The notes beneath the pieces were generated by a model. The model made no database searches. It had not been told where the DNA came from and saw only the letters and a list, made by a program, of their open reading frames with translations. From contig CALKVK010000035.1 in assembly GCA_937996235.1 (NCBI GenBank), positions 382,389-446,388 of the forward strand: DNA of 64,000 nucleotides, in the 5' to 3' direction. Numbering within the stretch: position 1 is the stretch's first letter; every line of letters starts with the position of its first letter. Of this stretch, positions 29,448 through 37,605 are shown piece by piece. This DNA comes from an uncultured bacterium (lineage in GTDB: Bacteria > Planctomycetota > JAJSAM01 > JAJVHW01). The position numbers were made by a program, and so were the translations under genes.

Positions 29448-29980
29448 GGCTGCTCCTGCGGCTCGTCCGAGCCGTCCTCGCGACGCTTCCGTACCCCGCG
29501 GGAGTGGCGTGCGTCGTCGCTCGCGAGCGCCGCGCGCGCGAACGGCACGAACGCGATCGGGAGCAGCACCGCCACGGCGATCGCGAAGTGCTCGCGCGCG
29601 CGCAGCGTGTCGTCGAACACCACGAACACGTAGAGCGCCGGAACCGCCGCGGCCCAGGCGAACGCGCGGCGCAGGGCGCGCGTCGACGGACGGTCGTGGC
29701 GCTCGATGGCACGCGTCGTCGCCACGAGCCCGCCGACCACGGCGGCACTCGCGACGAGCACGGGGACCCAGAAGAGGACGCGGTCGAGGAGTCGGTCGGG
29801 GACGAGAGCCGCGAGCGCGGTGCCACCGGTGAACCGGTCGCGCACGCCCCCGACACCGAGCACGATGTTCGCTGCCACCAGGACGGGGAGCGCCCCCACC
29901 GCGATCCATGCCCACTTCGGGACGCGGCCCCACGCGGAGCGCCGCCGACGCCGCCCCCGGTGCTCGCCGTCGCCGCTCAC
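29444..29980 (-). CDS. four-helix membrane protein, unknown function
   Basis: This 178-residue protein has a GTG start overlapping the larE stop (GTGA at 29977-29980) and a stop overlapping the methyltransferase ATG. After an Arg-rich start come four hydrophobic helices at about residues 22-42, 70-92, 110-125 and 138-158. A charged C-terminal tail follows (RKRREDGSDEP). No residues suggest catalysis or cofactor binding. It lies in the middle of a larE - membrane protein - methyltransferase operon, but nothing in the sequence says what it does for its neighbours. Confidence 0.7.
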   Translation of the reverse strand: MSGDGEHRGRRRRRSAWGRVPKWAWIAVGALPVLVAANIVLGVGGVRDRFTGGTALAALVPDRLLDRVLFWVPVLVASAAVVGGLVATTRAIERHDRPSTRALRRAFAWAAAVPALYVFVVFDDTLRAREHFAIAVAVLLPIAFVPFARAALASDDARHSRGVRKRREDGSDEPQEQP

Positions 29981-30828
29981 GACGTCTCGGCCCGTGCGCC
30001 CGGCTCCGCGGCCGGCTGGAGCGCCGTGCGGTTCGCGCCGCCGGTGCGCAGCCCGTCGAGGTCGAGCACGACGAACCGGAACCCGGCGCGACGCACCGCC
30101 TCCGCGATCCGCGCATGCTCCGCGGCGGCGCGCGGGAGGTCGGTGCGCGGGAGCTCCAGGCGCGCGATCTCGCCGTGGTGCCGCACCCGCAGCTCGCCGT
30201 ACCCGAGCGCGCGCAGCGCACGCTCGGCATCCGCGACCTGCCGCAGCCGCTCCGCGGTCACCGGGGTCCCGTGCGGGATGCGCGACGCGAGACACGGCGC
30301 GGCGGGCTTGTCGGCCGTCGCGAGCCCGCGCCGCCGCGCCTCCGCCCGGATCTCGGCCTTCGTGAGCCCGGCCTCGCGCAGGGGCGACACGACGTGGCGC
30401 TCGAGCGCCGCGCGGACGCCGGGGCGGTCCGCCGGGTCGTCGTCCGCGTTCAGGCCGTCCGCCACGTGGGCGAAGCCGTTCCGCCGCGCCCAGTCGAGGG
30501 CGCGGTCGTACAGCTCGCTCTTGCACACGTAGCAGCGATCCGGCGCGTTGCGCACGTAGCGCGGGTCCTCGGTCTCGCGCGTGGCGAGGCGCACCAGGCG
30601 CACCCCCACGGCCGCCGCGACGCCCTCCGCGTCCGCGATCTCCTCCGGGGCCAGGCTTGCGCTCACGCCCGTGAGCGCGACCGTCCTGTCGCCGAGCACC
30701 TCGGCGGCGACGGCCACGAGCAGCGACGAATCGACGCCGCCGCTCAGCGCCACGGCCACGCTCCCCAGCTCGCGCAACCGCGTGGCGAGCGCGTCGAGTT
30801 TCCGAGCCGAGGGGGCCTCCGCGTGCAC
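29977..30828 (-). CDS. larE: LarE-family ATP-dependent sulfur transferase
   Basis: This 283-residue PP-loop protein is related to LarE, which adenylates the carboxylate of pyridinium cofactor precursors and inserts sulfur in making the nickel-pincer nucleotide. The start at GTG 30828 is the only suitable codon before the divergent gene. The P-loop SGGVDSS lies at 29-35, the RCYVCKSELYD block has Cys99 and Cys102, and the C-terminal PCLASRIPHG has Cys179. The Cys in this last motif is the sacrificial sulfur donor in the Lactobacillus enzyme. Three cysteines at these places instead fit the cluster-carrying LarE type. No larB or larC lies nearby, so the substrate may differ from lactate racemase cofactor. 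Confidence 0.87.
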   Translation of the reverse strand: MHAEAPSARKLDALATRLRELGSVAVALSGGVDSSLLVAVAAEVLGDRTVALTGVSASLAPEEIADAEGVAAAVGVRLVRLATRETEDPRYVRNAPDRCYVCKSELYDRALDWARRNGFAHVADGLNADDDPADRPGVRAALERHVVSPLREAGLTKAEIRAEARRRGLATADKPAAPCLASRIPHGTPVTAERLRQVADAERALRALGYGELRVRHHGEIARLELPRTDLPRAAAEHARIAEAVRRAGFRFVVLDLDGLRTGGANRTALQPAAEPGARAETS

Positions 30829-30903
30829 CGCGGGAATGTACCGGGGACGGACGCTTCCGGACCGGAATCGGAACGCCGTGGAAAGGGGTGGTAGGTTGCT
30901 TCG

Positions 30904-32433
30904 GTGCGCCCCGCCCGACGCGCCGGAGCCGTCCTCGTCAGCGCGCTGCTGCTGCTGCTGGCGGCCGCGGGCGCGCACGCCGACGACGACGCGGACCCCT
31001 ACGGCCGCGTCCTCGACGAGTTCCGCCGCAAGATGCAGGGCGCGAGCGTCGAGAAGGCCGCGGAGGCCGTGCGCCTGCTCGATCCCGCGAACCCGCGCTC
31101 GCTGCCGGAGCTGCTCGGAGTCCTCGCGAAGGCGCACTGGTACGTGCGCGGTACGGCCATGGACGCGCTCGCGTCGGTTCCCGCGGGGCCGCTGCGCGCG
31201 GAGCTGCGGCTGCACCTGCTGACCGACGAGGACCCGTGGGTCCGCGAAGGCGTCGCGTTCGCGATGGCGACGGGCCCCGTGCCGGGCGACGCCGACGCGC
31301 TCGTCGGTGCGCTCGACGACGCGGACTGGCACGTGCGGCGCACCGCGGCGCGCGCGCTGGGGGCGATCGTCTCGAAGGATGGCGTCGCGCGCCTCGTACG
31401 CGCGTTCACCGAGGAGACGGACCTGCGGGTGCGCGTGTGGGTGCACGCGAGCCTCCGCGCGGTCGCGGGACGCGACTTCGGGCGCGAGCCGACGATCTGG
31501 CGCGAGTGGTGGGAGCGCAACCGCGACCGCCCCGAGTGGAAGGCGCAGGGCGACGAGGTCGTCCGCGAGGAGTTCGCGGGCGTGCCGCTCGAGACCTTCA
31601 CGGTGGACACTCCCGCCCCCTCCGGAGGACGCTCGGAGCGCCCCGAGGTCTTCGTGCTCGCGCCGTTCGGGTACACGCACGACTGGTTCCGTCCGACGCT
31701 CGACGAGCTCTCGGACAGCGTCCGGCTGACGTACGTCACGCTGCCCACGATCTCGGAGCTCACGGGCGCGTCCGGCTACGGCCCGTCCGTCCCGACCTAC
31801 CCGGTCGACCGGCTCGCCGCCGCACTCGAGGACCTGCGCGAGAAGCACGGCGCCGAACGCGTGGTCGTGCTGGCGTCCGGACCGACGGCGTGGATCGCCG
31901 AGCGGTACGCCCAGCGCTACGCGAAGCGCGTCGCGGCGCTCCTGCTCGTCGACGGCTGGCTCGACCGGACGGCGTACGGCCAGGCGCTCGCCCGACTCTA
32001 CGCGCAGGGATCGGCGTCGGAGCGCTGGGCGGCGGAACTGCTCCTCGGCGAGGTGCCGACGCAGCACACGCCCGAGGAGGGGCTGCGGCTGCGGCGCGTG
32101 TTCCTGACGCACGCGCTCGCGGAGCCCCGCGACAGCGAGGCGTGGCGGCTCTGGCGGACGGCCGCGCGCGACACGGGGTTCGTGACCGTGCCCCCCCTCG
32201 AGTTCGACCGCCACACGCGCATCGAGATCCCGACGCTGTTCACGTTCCCCGGCGAGTCGCCGTTCGGAGGCGGCACCGCGGACGACCTGCGGCGCATCCG
32301 CGCGTCCTTCAAGAAGCCGCCACCCGTCACGGCCGTGCTCCGCGACTCCCGCGGCTTCGCGCACGTGGAGGATCCGGAGGAGTTCCTGCGCGTGCTGCGC
32401 GGGTTCCTCGGGTTCGCCGGCGTACTGAAGTGA
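30904..32433 (+). CDS. exported HEAT-repeat protein with alpha/beta-hydrolase-like domain
   Basis: This 509-residue protein starts at GTG 30904 with a signal peptide (VLVSALLLLLAAAGAHA). Residues 65-195 form HEAT-like repeats (LGVLAKAHWYVRGTAMDALASV, LDDADWHVRRTAARALGAI). Residues 245-509 have the alpha/beta-hydrolase layout: VFVLAPFGYTHDWF near the oxyanion region, an elbow at 320-330, helix WIAERYAQRY, strand VAALLLVDG and a final GFAHVEDPEEF with His487. The elbow reads LASGPTA, so the nucleophile position (residue 326) is Gly instead of Ser. Catalysis by the usual mechanism is therefore unlikely unless Ser325 is shifted into place. A binding or pseudo-enzyme role is inferred. Confidence 0.8.
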   Translation: MRPARRAGAVLVSALLLLLAAAGAHADDDADPYGRVLDEFRRKMQGASVEKAAEAVRLLDPANPRSLPELLGVLAKAHWYVRGTAMDALASVPAGPLRAELRLHLLTDEDPWVREGVAFAMATGPVPGDADALVGALDDADWHVRRTAARALGAIVSKDGVARLVRAFTEETDLRVRVWVHASLRAVAGRDFGREPTIWREWWERNRDRPEWKAQGDEVVREEFAGVPLETFTVDTPAPSGGRSERPEVFVLAPFGYTHDWFRPTLDELSDSVRLTYVTLPTISELTGASGYGPSVPTYPVDRLAAALEDLREKHGAERVVVLASGPTAWIAERYAQRYAKRVAALLLVDGWLDRTAYGQALARLYAQGSASERWAAELLLGEVPTQHTPEEGLRLRRVFLTHALAEPRDSEAWRLWRTAARDTGFVTVPPLEFDRHTRIEIPTLFTFPGESPFGGGTADDLRRIRASFKKPPPVTAVLRDSRGFAHVEDPEEFLRVLRGFLGFAGVLK

Positions 32434-32534
32434 CGGCGCCGCGCGACGGCGTCGGCGCTATCCTCCGCAACACGCGGCCCGTCGGTTGCGTTGACGGGAC
32501 GGCGCGCGCGGTCCGCGCGCCTCGGGAGGTGCGC

Positions 32535-33710
32535 GTGCGCGTCGACGTTCGCTACGTGGGACTGGCGGCGGCGCTCGCGGTCGCGGCGAGCGCGGTCCGC
32601 GCGCCGGCCGAGGACGCCCCCGCGGCGTCCGGGAAGGTCGCGCTCGCGGACTTCTTCAAGGGCAAGCTCGTGCGGGCGACCCCGAAGGGCGAGATCGAGC
32701 TCGCCTACGACTTCGAGGACGCCGCGCAGCTCGACGACTTCGAGATCACCTGTCCGTTCCGGGCGATCGTCACGACGAAGCGCGCGGTCGAGCAGGGGCG
32801 GCTGCGCCTCGAGGGCACGGGCAGCCTGCGGCACAAGGCCGTGTTCGGCGAGCGGGTCGGGGGCGAGGCGAGCTTCACGCCCATGCGCACGCGCGACTTC
32901 GGGTTCGCGGTGTCCGAGCAGCGCGAGAGCGAGGTGTTCACCCTCTACTGCGTGCAGGACCAGTACTTCAGCCGGGGCGACGGTGTCTTCACGCCGCAGA
33001 ACATGGTCATCAAGTTCATCCCCCGCGACCCGAAGGTGAACAAGGACGGGATGCAGGACTGGCGCTACTGCGGCTCGCGCGGCCCGAAGCCCGACATCCA
33101 GCGCGGCGTGGCGCTGTCGCTGCGGATCGAGCGCGGCGACAACCAGAGCGAGATGTGGATGGAGGGCTTCCACAGCAAGGGCAAGGAGGCCGGCCGCGAC
33201 CTGACCTCGCAGATGCTCGCGCTCTACACGTACGACTCCGACGTGAAGGTGGACGACCTGATCGTGCGCGGTGTGCTCTCGCCGGAGTACGTCGCGGCGC
33301 ACAACCTCGACCTGAACGTCCCGGAGCCCGCGACCGAGGAGCCGGCGGCGACGGATCCGGGCATCGACCCGGCGCTCGCGGCGCGCGTGCGCGAGCAGGT
33401 GGCGGCGTACCCGGCAACCACGAAGGCGCCGGAGATGGCGCGGCTGCTGCGCGACACGGCGGTCCCGGAGGCACTGCGCGCCGAGGCGGTCGAGCGCATC
33501 GTGGCCGTGGCGGACAAGCGCATCGTGCCGCTCCTGATCGACGGCCTCTACTCCGAGGAGGAGGCCTCCCGACGACTCGCGAACGATGTCGTGAAGGCGC
33601 TGGTCCCGCGGAACTTCGGGTTCAAGTCCGACGCCCCCGAGGACAAGCGCCGCAAGGCGATCACGGCGCTGAACGAGTACATCCGGAAGAACGCGGCGCA
33701 GTTCCAGTAG
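32535..33710 (+). CDS. exported protein with LamG-like and helical domains
   Basis: This 391-residue protein is of unknown function. GTG 32535 is chosen because GGGAGG (32524-32529) ends five bases before it; GTG 32529 is the alternative. A signal peptide (AAALAVAASAVRA) precedes a beta-rich domain at about residues 35-250 that begins ELAYDFEDAAQLDDFEIT, resembling concanavalin-like sandwich domains that bind sugars or proteins. The C-terminal 110 residues are helical with a HEAT-like piece (RIVAVADKRIVPLLIDGLYSEEEASRRL). It follows the hydrolase-like gene by 101 bp in the same direction. No catalytic residues are evident. Confidence 0.7.
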   Translation: MRVDVRYVGLAAALAVAASAVRAPAEDAPAASGKVALADFFKGKLVRATPKGEIELAYDFEDAAQLDDFEITCPFRAIVTTKRAVEQGRLRLEGTGSLRHKAVFGERVGGEASFTPMRTRDFGFAVSEQRESEVFTLYCVQDQYFSRGDGVFTPQNMVIKFIPRDPKVNKDGMQDWRYCGSRGPKPDIQRGVALSLRIERGDNQSEMWMEGFHSKGKEAGRDLTSQMLALYTYDSDVKVDDLIVRGVLSPEYVAAHNLDLNVPEPATEEPAATDPGIDPALAARVREQVAAYPATTKAPEMARLLRDTAVPEALRAEAVERIVAVADKRIVPLLIDGLYSEEEASRRLANDVVKALVPRNFGFKSDAPEDKRRKAITALNEYIRKNAAQFQ

Positions 33711-33893
33711 CCGCTCCCGCGCCGAGGCCCTTCCCATCGCGGCCCGGCCCGGTCAGAATGTGGCAACCGGTGCGCCGCTCGCGGCGTCCCACGTCATGAA
33801 GGTGTCCACCCGCACGGGCCCCCAGGCTCGGCGCTTGCGATACCGCCGCCGAAACCCGGCGTCCCACCCGGGGTTCGAGTCCTGGAGGTGCAC

Positions 33894-34430
33894 ATGCGGT
33901 CCATCCTGCGCTGGGGTGTCGCGGTGGTCGTCGCGACCGTCGCCGCCGTCACGCTCGGCCCCGAGGCGAGCTACGCCCGCGGAGGCGGCGGTGGCGGTGG
34001 CGGAGGAGGCCGTGGCGGCGGCGGTGGTGGCGGCGGCCGCGGGGCCGGCGGCGGCGGCGGGCGCGGGGGCGGTCGTGGCGGCGGCAGCGGCCTCGGCGGC
34101 GGCGGTGGTCGCGGCGGCGGCGGCGGCGGTCGTGGCGCCGGCTCCGGCGGCGGAGGCGGGGGTCCCGGCGGCGGAGGCGGCGGACGCCCGAGCCGCGGCA
34201 CGAAGACCGGCAAGACGACCGGCAAGCCGCCGAAGGACACCGCCGAGTACCTGCAGTTCATCCAGCGCGAGGAGGCGGACTACGTCCGCGAGGAACTGCT
34301 CTTCGACATCCGCGACGAGGCGCTCCTGACGGAGCGGGACCGCTCGCGCGCCCGGGCCCTCGCCGAGGAGCGCGAGGACGCGGCACGCGAGAGGCGGCGC
34401 ACCCGCGAGTCGGGCGCGCACCCGTACTGA
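33894..34430 (+). CDS. exported Gly-rich low-complexity protein
   Basis: This 178-residue protein has ATG 33894 five bases after TGGAGG. A signal peptide (WGVAVVVATVAAVTLGP) is followed by roughly 75 residues made almost only of Gly with Arg, Ala and Ser. A basic TGKTTGKPPKDT linker and a charged helical tail (AEYLQFIQREEADYVREELLFDIRDEALL) follow. The coding stretch 33980-34190 is extremely GC-rich and repetitive but holds a single open frame with a good ribosome site. The tail is not repetitive, which favours a real protein. Gly-rich exported proteins of this sort can be surface or matrix components; no family is recognised. Confidence 0.65.
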   Translation: MRSILRWGVAVVVATVAAVTLGPEASYARGGGGGGGGGGRGGGGGGGGRGAGGGGGRGGGRGGGSGLGGGGGRGGGGGGRGAGSGGGGGGPGGGGGGRPSRGTKTGKTTGKPPKDTAEYLQFIQREEADYVREELLFDIRDEALLTERDRSRARALAEEREDAARERRRTRESGAHPY

Positions 34431-34664
34431 GCCCACCGCGCCGGGTCGCCGGGCTCCCCGCCGCCGAGGCGGGAGGACCGGGTGCCGCGGCGACAGCGCA
34501 GCGCGACGACGGGGCGAACGGCCGCCGGCGTCGCGCTGTCGCAGTTCCGGAGCGGTCCGTCGCCCGGCGCGCATGGTGCGGCCCGGCGCTTGCGAGACGA
34601 CTGCGGCAGCGCGAGCATGACGAACCGCTCGTGCCGCGGAACGGGAAGATCGGCGAGGACTGAC

Positions 34665-36431
34665 ATGCAGCACCTACGTTCGCTCGCGCGTGGACGCGTC
34701 CGTCTGGCCACGGGGCTCGTCGCTGCGGCGCTCGCGGCGGGCACGGCCCTGGCCTGGAGCCCCGCACTCGCGTGGGCGCAGGACACCGGCGCGGCCACGC
34801 AGCTCGTCCACGACGCCGGCAGGAAGCTGCGCGAGCAGGACCTCGGAGGGGCCCTGCGGCTGCTGGAGCAGGCCGTGGCGGCCGACCCCGGCAACGCGGC
34901 GGCCCACGCGATGTACCAGGACACGGCGCGTCAGGTCGTCGGTCCGGCGGACGTCATCCAGCGCTACCGCAAGCTCGCGGCCGAGAAGCCCGACGACGCG
35001 CTGTACGCATACCTGGCCGCGCGCCTCGACGACCCGGAGGCCGCGGCGCAGGCGTTCGAGAAGCTGGTCCTCAAGTTCCCGAAGTCGCCGTGGCCGCTGC
35101 TCGGCAAGGCGCACGCGTACGAGCAGCTCGGACGGACGCAGGACGCGCTCGCCGCACTCGAGGCGGCGCTCAGCCTCGCCCCCTCCGATGCCTACGTGCG
35201 TGCCGTGCACGCCTACGCGCTCGAGCGGGCGCAGCGCTGGAGCGACGCCGCCGACGCCTGGCGCCGCGTGGTCGAGCTGGCGCCGCGCGACAGCTCCGCG
35301 CGCATCGGGTTGGGCGAGTGCCTGCGCAACGCCGGCGTCGACGAGGACGCCGTCGCGGCGTTCGGCGAGGCGGCCGCAGCCGACCCGAAGGACCCCGATC
35401 CGCCGTACCGCATCGGTCTCGTGCACCTGCAGGCGGGGCGCATCACCGAGGCGCTCGCGTCGTTCGAGCAGGCGCTCGCGCTCGACCGCGGCATGGTCGA
35501 GGCGCTCTGCGGCGCCGCCGAGGCGGCGCTGAAGCGCGCGATCGACGACGCGAAGGCGAAGAACGAGCTCCCCGACGAGAAGCAGCTGCAGACCGCCCTC
35601 GACTACGCCGTGCGCGCGGCCGCGGCGAACCCGGAGAGCGCACGCGCGCACTTCGCCCAGGGCGCCGTCTACGAGGCGTTCGGCGAGTTCGACGCCGTGC
35701 ACCTCGACAAGTCGCTCGAGGAGTACCAGGCGGCGCTCGACCGGCTCTCGTTCCCGGGCCCGCCCCGCGTGCGCGTCCTCGTGGCACGCTCGTACGTCCT
35801 GCTGCGGCTCGCGCGCTGGGACGAGGCCGAGCAGACGGCCGTCATGGCGCTGGACATCGACCCGAAGAACATCCCGGCGATGCTGCACGCCGGCCACGCG
35901 CTGTCGCAGACGGGCAAGTACGAGGAGGCGCTGAAGAAGTACTACAAGGTGGGCCTCAAGATCGCGAAGGACGACCCGCGTCTGCTCTTCGGCGCCGGCA
36001 TGGCGAGCTGGGGCGCGTTCAAGCACAACGACGCGCGCAAGTACATCGAGGACGCCGTCAAGGCGGACGAGGAGAACGGCCTGTACCGTCTCGCGCTGGG
36101 CGACCTCTACTACGAGCTGAAGAAGAACAAGGAGGCCGAGGTCCAGCTGCAGGTCGCCGTCGAGCTGCGACCGAAGGACCCCGTCGCGTGGTCCGCCTAC
36201 GGCCGCGCGTGCTCCGCGACCCAGAACTGGACCGAGTCCGCCGCGGCGTTCGAGAAGGTGTGCGAGCTGAACGAGGACGCCGTCGACGAGTACGAGTACC
36301 TCGCGATCATCTACGGGCTGCACCTCAAGGACGCCGAGAAGGCGAAGGCGGCCGCGAAGAAGTTCGCCGAGAAGGGCGGGAGCGACCCCAACATCCAGTC
36401 GTTCCTCGACGACCTCGTGAACGGGTCCTGA
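34665..36431 (+). CDS. exported TPR protein
   Basis: This 588-residue protein has a start at ATG 34665; the frame is open from 34482 but that extension is Arg/Ser-rich without family character. A signal peptide (TGLVAAALAAGTALAW, AWAQ end) is followed by about fourteen TPR units: early ones around 40-160 (GGALRLLEQAVAADPGNAAAH), a regular series at 135-300 (YEQLGRTQDALAALEAALSLAPSDA) and another from 395 to the end (QTGKYEEALKKYYKVGL). It likely acts as a periplasmic or membrane-surface assembly scaffold. The next gene starts four bases after the stop, so the pair is co-transcribed. Confidence 0.86.
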   Translation: MQHLRSLARGRVRLATGLVAAALAAGTALAWSPALAWAQDTGAATQLVHDAGRKLREQDLGGALRLLEQAVAADPGNAAAHAMYQDTARQVVGPADVIQRYRKLAAEKPDDALYAYLAARLDDPEAAAQAFEKLVLKFPKSPWPLLGKAHAYEQLGRTQDALAALEAALSLAPSDAYVRAVHAYALERAQRWSDAADAWRRVVELAPRDSSARIGLGECLRNAGVDEDAVAAFGEAAAADPKDPDPPYRIGLVHLQAGRITEALASFEQALALDRGMVEALCGAAEAALKRAIDDAKAKNELPDEKQLQTALDYAVRAAAANPESARAHFAQGAVYEAFGEFDAVHLDKSLEEYQAALDRLSFPGPPRVRVLVARSYVLLRLARWDEAEQTAVMALDIDPKNIPAMLHAGHALSQTGKYEEALKKYYKVGLKIAKDDPRLLFGAGMASWGAFKHNDARKYIEDAVKADEENGLYRLALGDLYYELKKNKEAEVQLQVAVELRPKDPVAWSAYGRACSATQNWTESAAAFEKVCELNEDAVDEYEYLAIIYGLHLKDAEKAKAAAKKFAEKGGSDPNIQSFLDDLVNGS

Positions 36432-36435
36432 GCCG

Positions 36436-37584
36436 ATGCGGCGCAGCGGGATCATCGCGGCAGTCGGCGCCCTGGTGCTCGCGTTCGTCGGAGCCGCGCC
36501 GGCCGCACCGTCCGACGTCGCGACGCGGATCGCCGACGCGCGGGCGCTCGAGAAGTCCGATGTCGGCGCGCTCCTCACGCAGTTCCGCGAGCTCGCGCGC
36601 GCGAAGCCTGCGGCCGAGGAACTCCCGGCGCACCTCGACTTCCTGGCCGAGTACGTCGTCACGGAGCCGGCGCGCGCGCTGCGCCTGGCGGCCCTCCACG
36701 CCGGTGCGCACCTCGACGCGAAGGGTCTCGCGCAGCGGCTCGTGCAGCGCGCGGACGGCGAGGACACCGCGCGCACGTGCTACGCGATCGAGGGCCTCGG
36801 CTACGTGGGAGCCGGCACCGACGTCCCGCGGCTGCTCGAGCTGGGCAGGAGCCCGAGCACCGCCATCGGCGTCGAGGCCGTGGAGGCCGTCGCGCGCCTC
36901 GGCGGCAAGAAGGACGTGGACGCGCTCATCGAGATCGCACTCGACCACACGAGTCCGGAGGTCGCCGACCACGCGGCGTGGGCGGCGCAGGACCTCGTCG
37001 GCAAACAGAAGGCGCTCCTCCCGAAGCTGAAGAAGGCGGCGGGGAAGACGCGCGCGGCGCGGGCCGGCTCGATCGAGGCCATGCTCATGGACAACAAGGA
37101 CGCGTTCACGTGGCGTCCGAACCTGGACGAGGCCGTGGAACTGCTCGCGGCAGCGCCTGCGACCATCGAGGTGCGCGCCGCGGACCCGGCCTACGAGAAG
37201 CTCGTGCGCGACAGCATGCAGTGGCTGGCCGAGAACCTGCCCGCGACCGAGCTGCTGGTCCGCGCCGCAGCCGTGCGCTTCGAGATGCCGGCGAACCCGC
37301 CCGACGCACACGTGGACACGCAGAACCTGGTCGTGGGCATCCCGCTCAACTACGCGTCGCAGCCGCCTTCGAAGCTCGCGTACCACCTCGCCCGCGCCGG
37401 GACGGTGCTCTTCGCGAAGCGCATCGGCGAGCCGTTCGAGCGGCACCGCGGATGGGAGAACGCGATCGCGGACTCGTTCGACGTCTGCGTCGCGGCGAAG
37501 CTCTACGACGCCCACACGGGCGCGATCTCGCGCGAGAAGTTCGTCAGCGAACGCCTCGCGCAGCGGCCGTGGGGCGGCAACTGA
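36436..37584 (+). CDS. exported HEAT-repeat protein
   Basis: This 382-residue protein has its start four bases after the TPR gene. A signal peptide (IIAAVGALVLAFVGAAPA) precedes helical repeats from about residue 60 to 215, including LAALHAGAHLDAKGLAQRLV, VGAGTDVPRLLELGRSPSTAIGVEAVEAV and KKDVDALIEIALDHTSPEVADHAAWAA. The remainder is a separate globular domain with mixed structure and no known motif. It is probably a partner of the TPR protein through the repeat surface; this is inference from coupling and repeat type. It is convergent with the peptidase gene, with only 21 bp between stops. Confidence 0.75.
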   Translation: MRRSGIIAAVGALVLAFVGAAPAAPSDVATRIADARALEKSDVGALLTQFRELARAKPAAEELPAHLDFLAEYVVTEPARALRLAALHAGAHLDAKGLAQRLVQRADGEDTARTCYAIEGLGYVGAGTDVPRLLELGRSPSTAIGVEAVEAVARLGGKKDVDALIEIALDHTSPEVADHAAWAAQDLVGKQKALLPKLKKAAGKTRAARAGSIEAMLMDNKDAFTWRPNLDEAVELLAAAPATIEVRAADPAYEKLVRDSMQWLAENLPATELLVRAAAVRFEMPANPPDAHVDTQNLVVGIPLNYASQPPSKLAYHLARAGTVLFAKRIGEPFERHRGWENAIADSFDVCVAAKLYDAHTGAISREKFVSERLAQRPWGGN

Positions 37585-37605
37585 GCCGGGCCCGTACGCG
37601 CCGCC

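Noticed and set aside
33866..33890. GGGTTCGAGTCC, like the T-arm of a tRNA
   Set aside because: One stem pair is mismatched, no matching acceptor strand or anticodon arm lies at the right distance upstream, and the stretch contains the ribosome site of the Gly-rich gene.
33980..34190. GGC-rich repeats that could be a tandem-repeat locus
   Set aside because: The units are irregular and follow a single coding frame for Gly; better explained as low-complexity protein sequence.
34482..34664. N-terminal extension of the TPR protein
   Set aside because: The extension is Arg/Ser-rich and places the signal peptide inside the protein; ATG 34665 gives a normal exported start.
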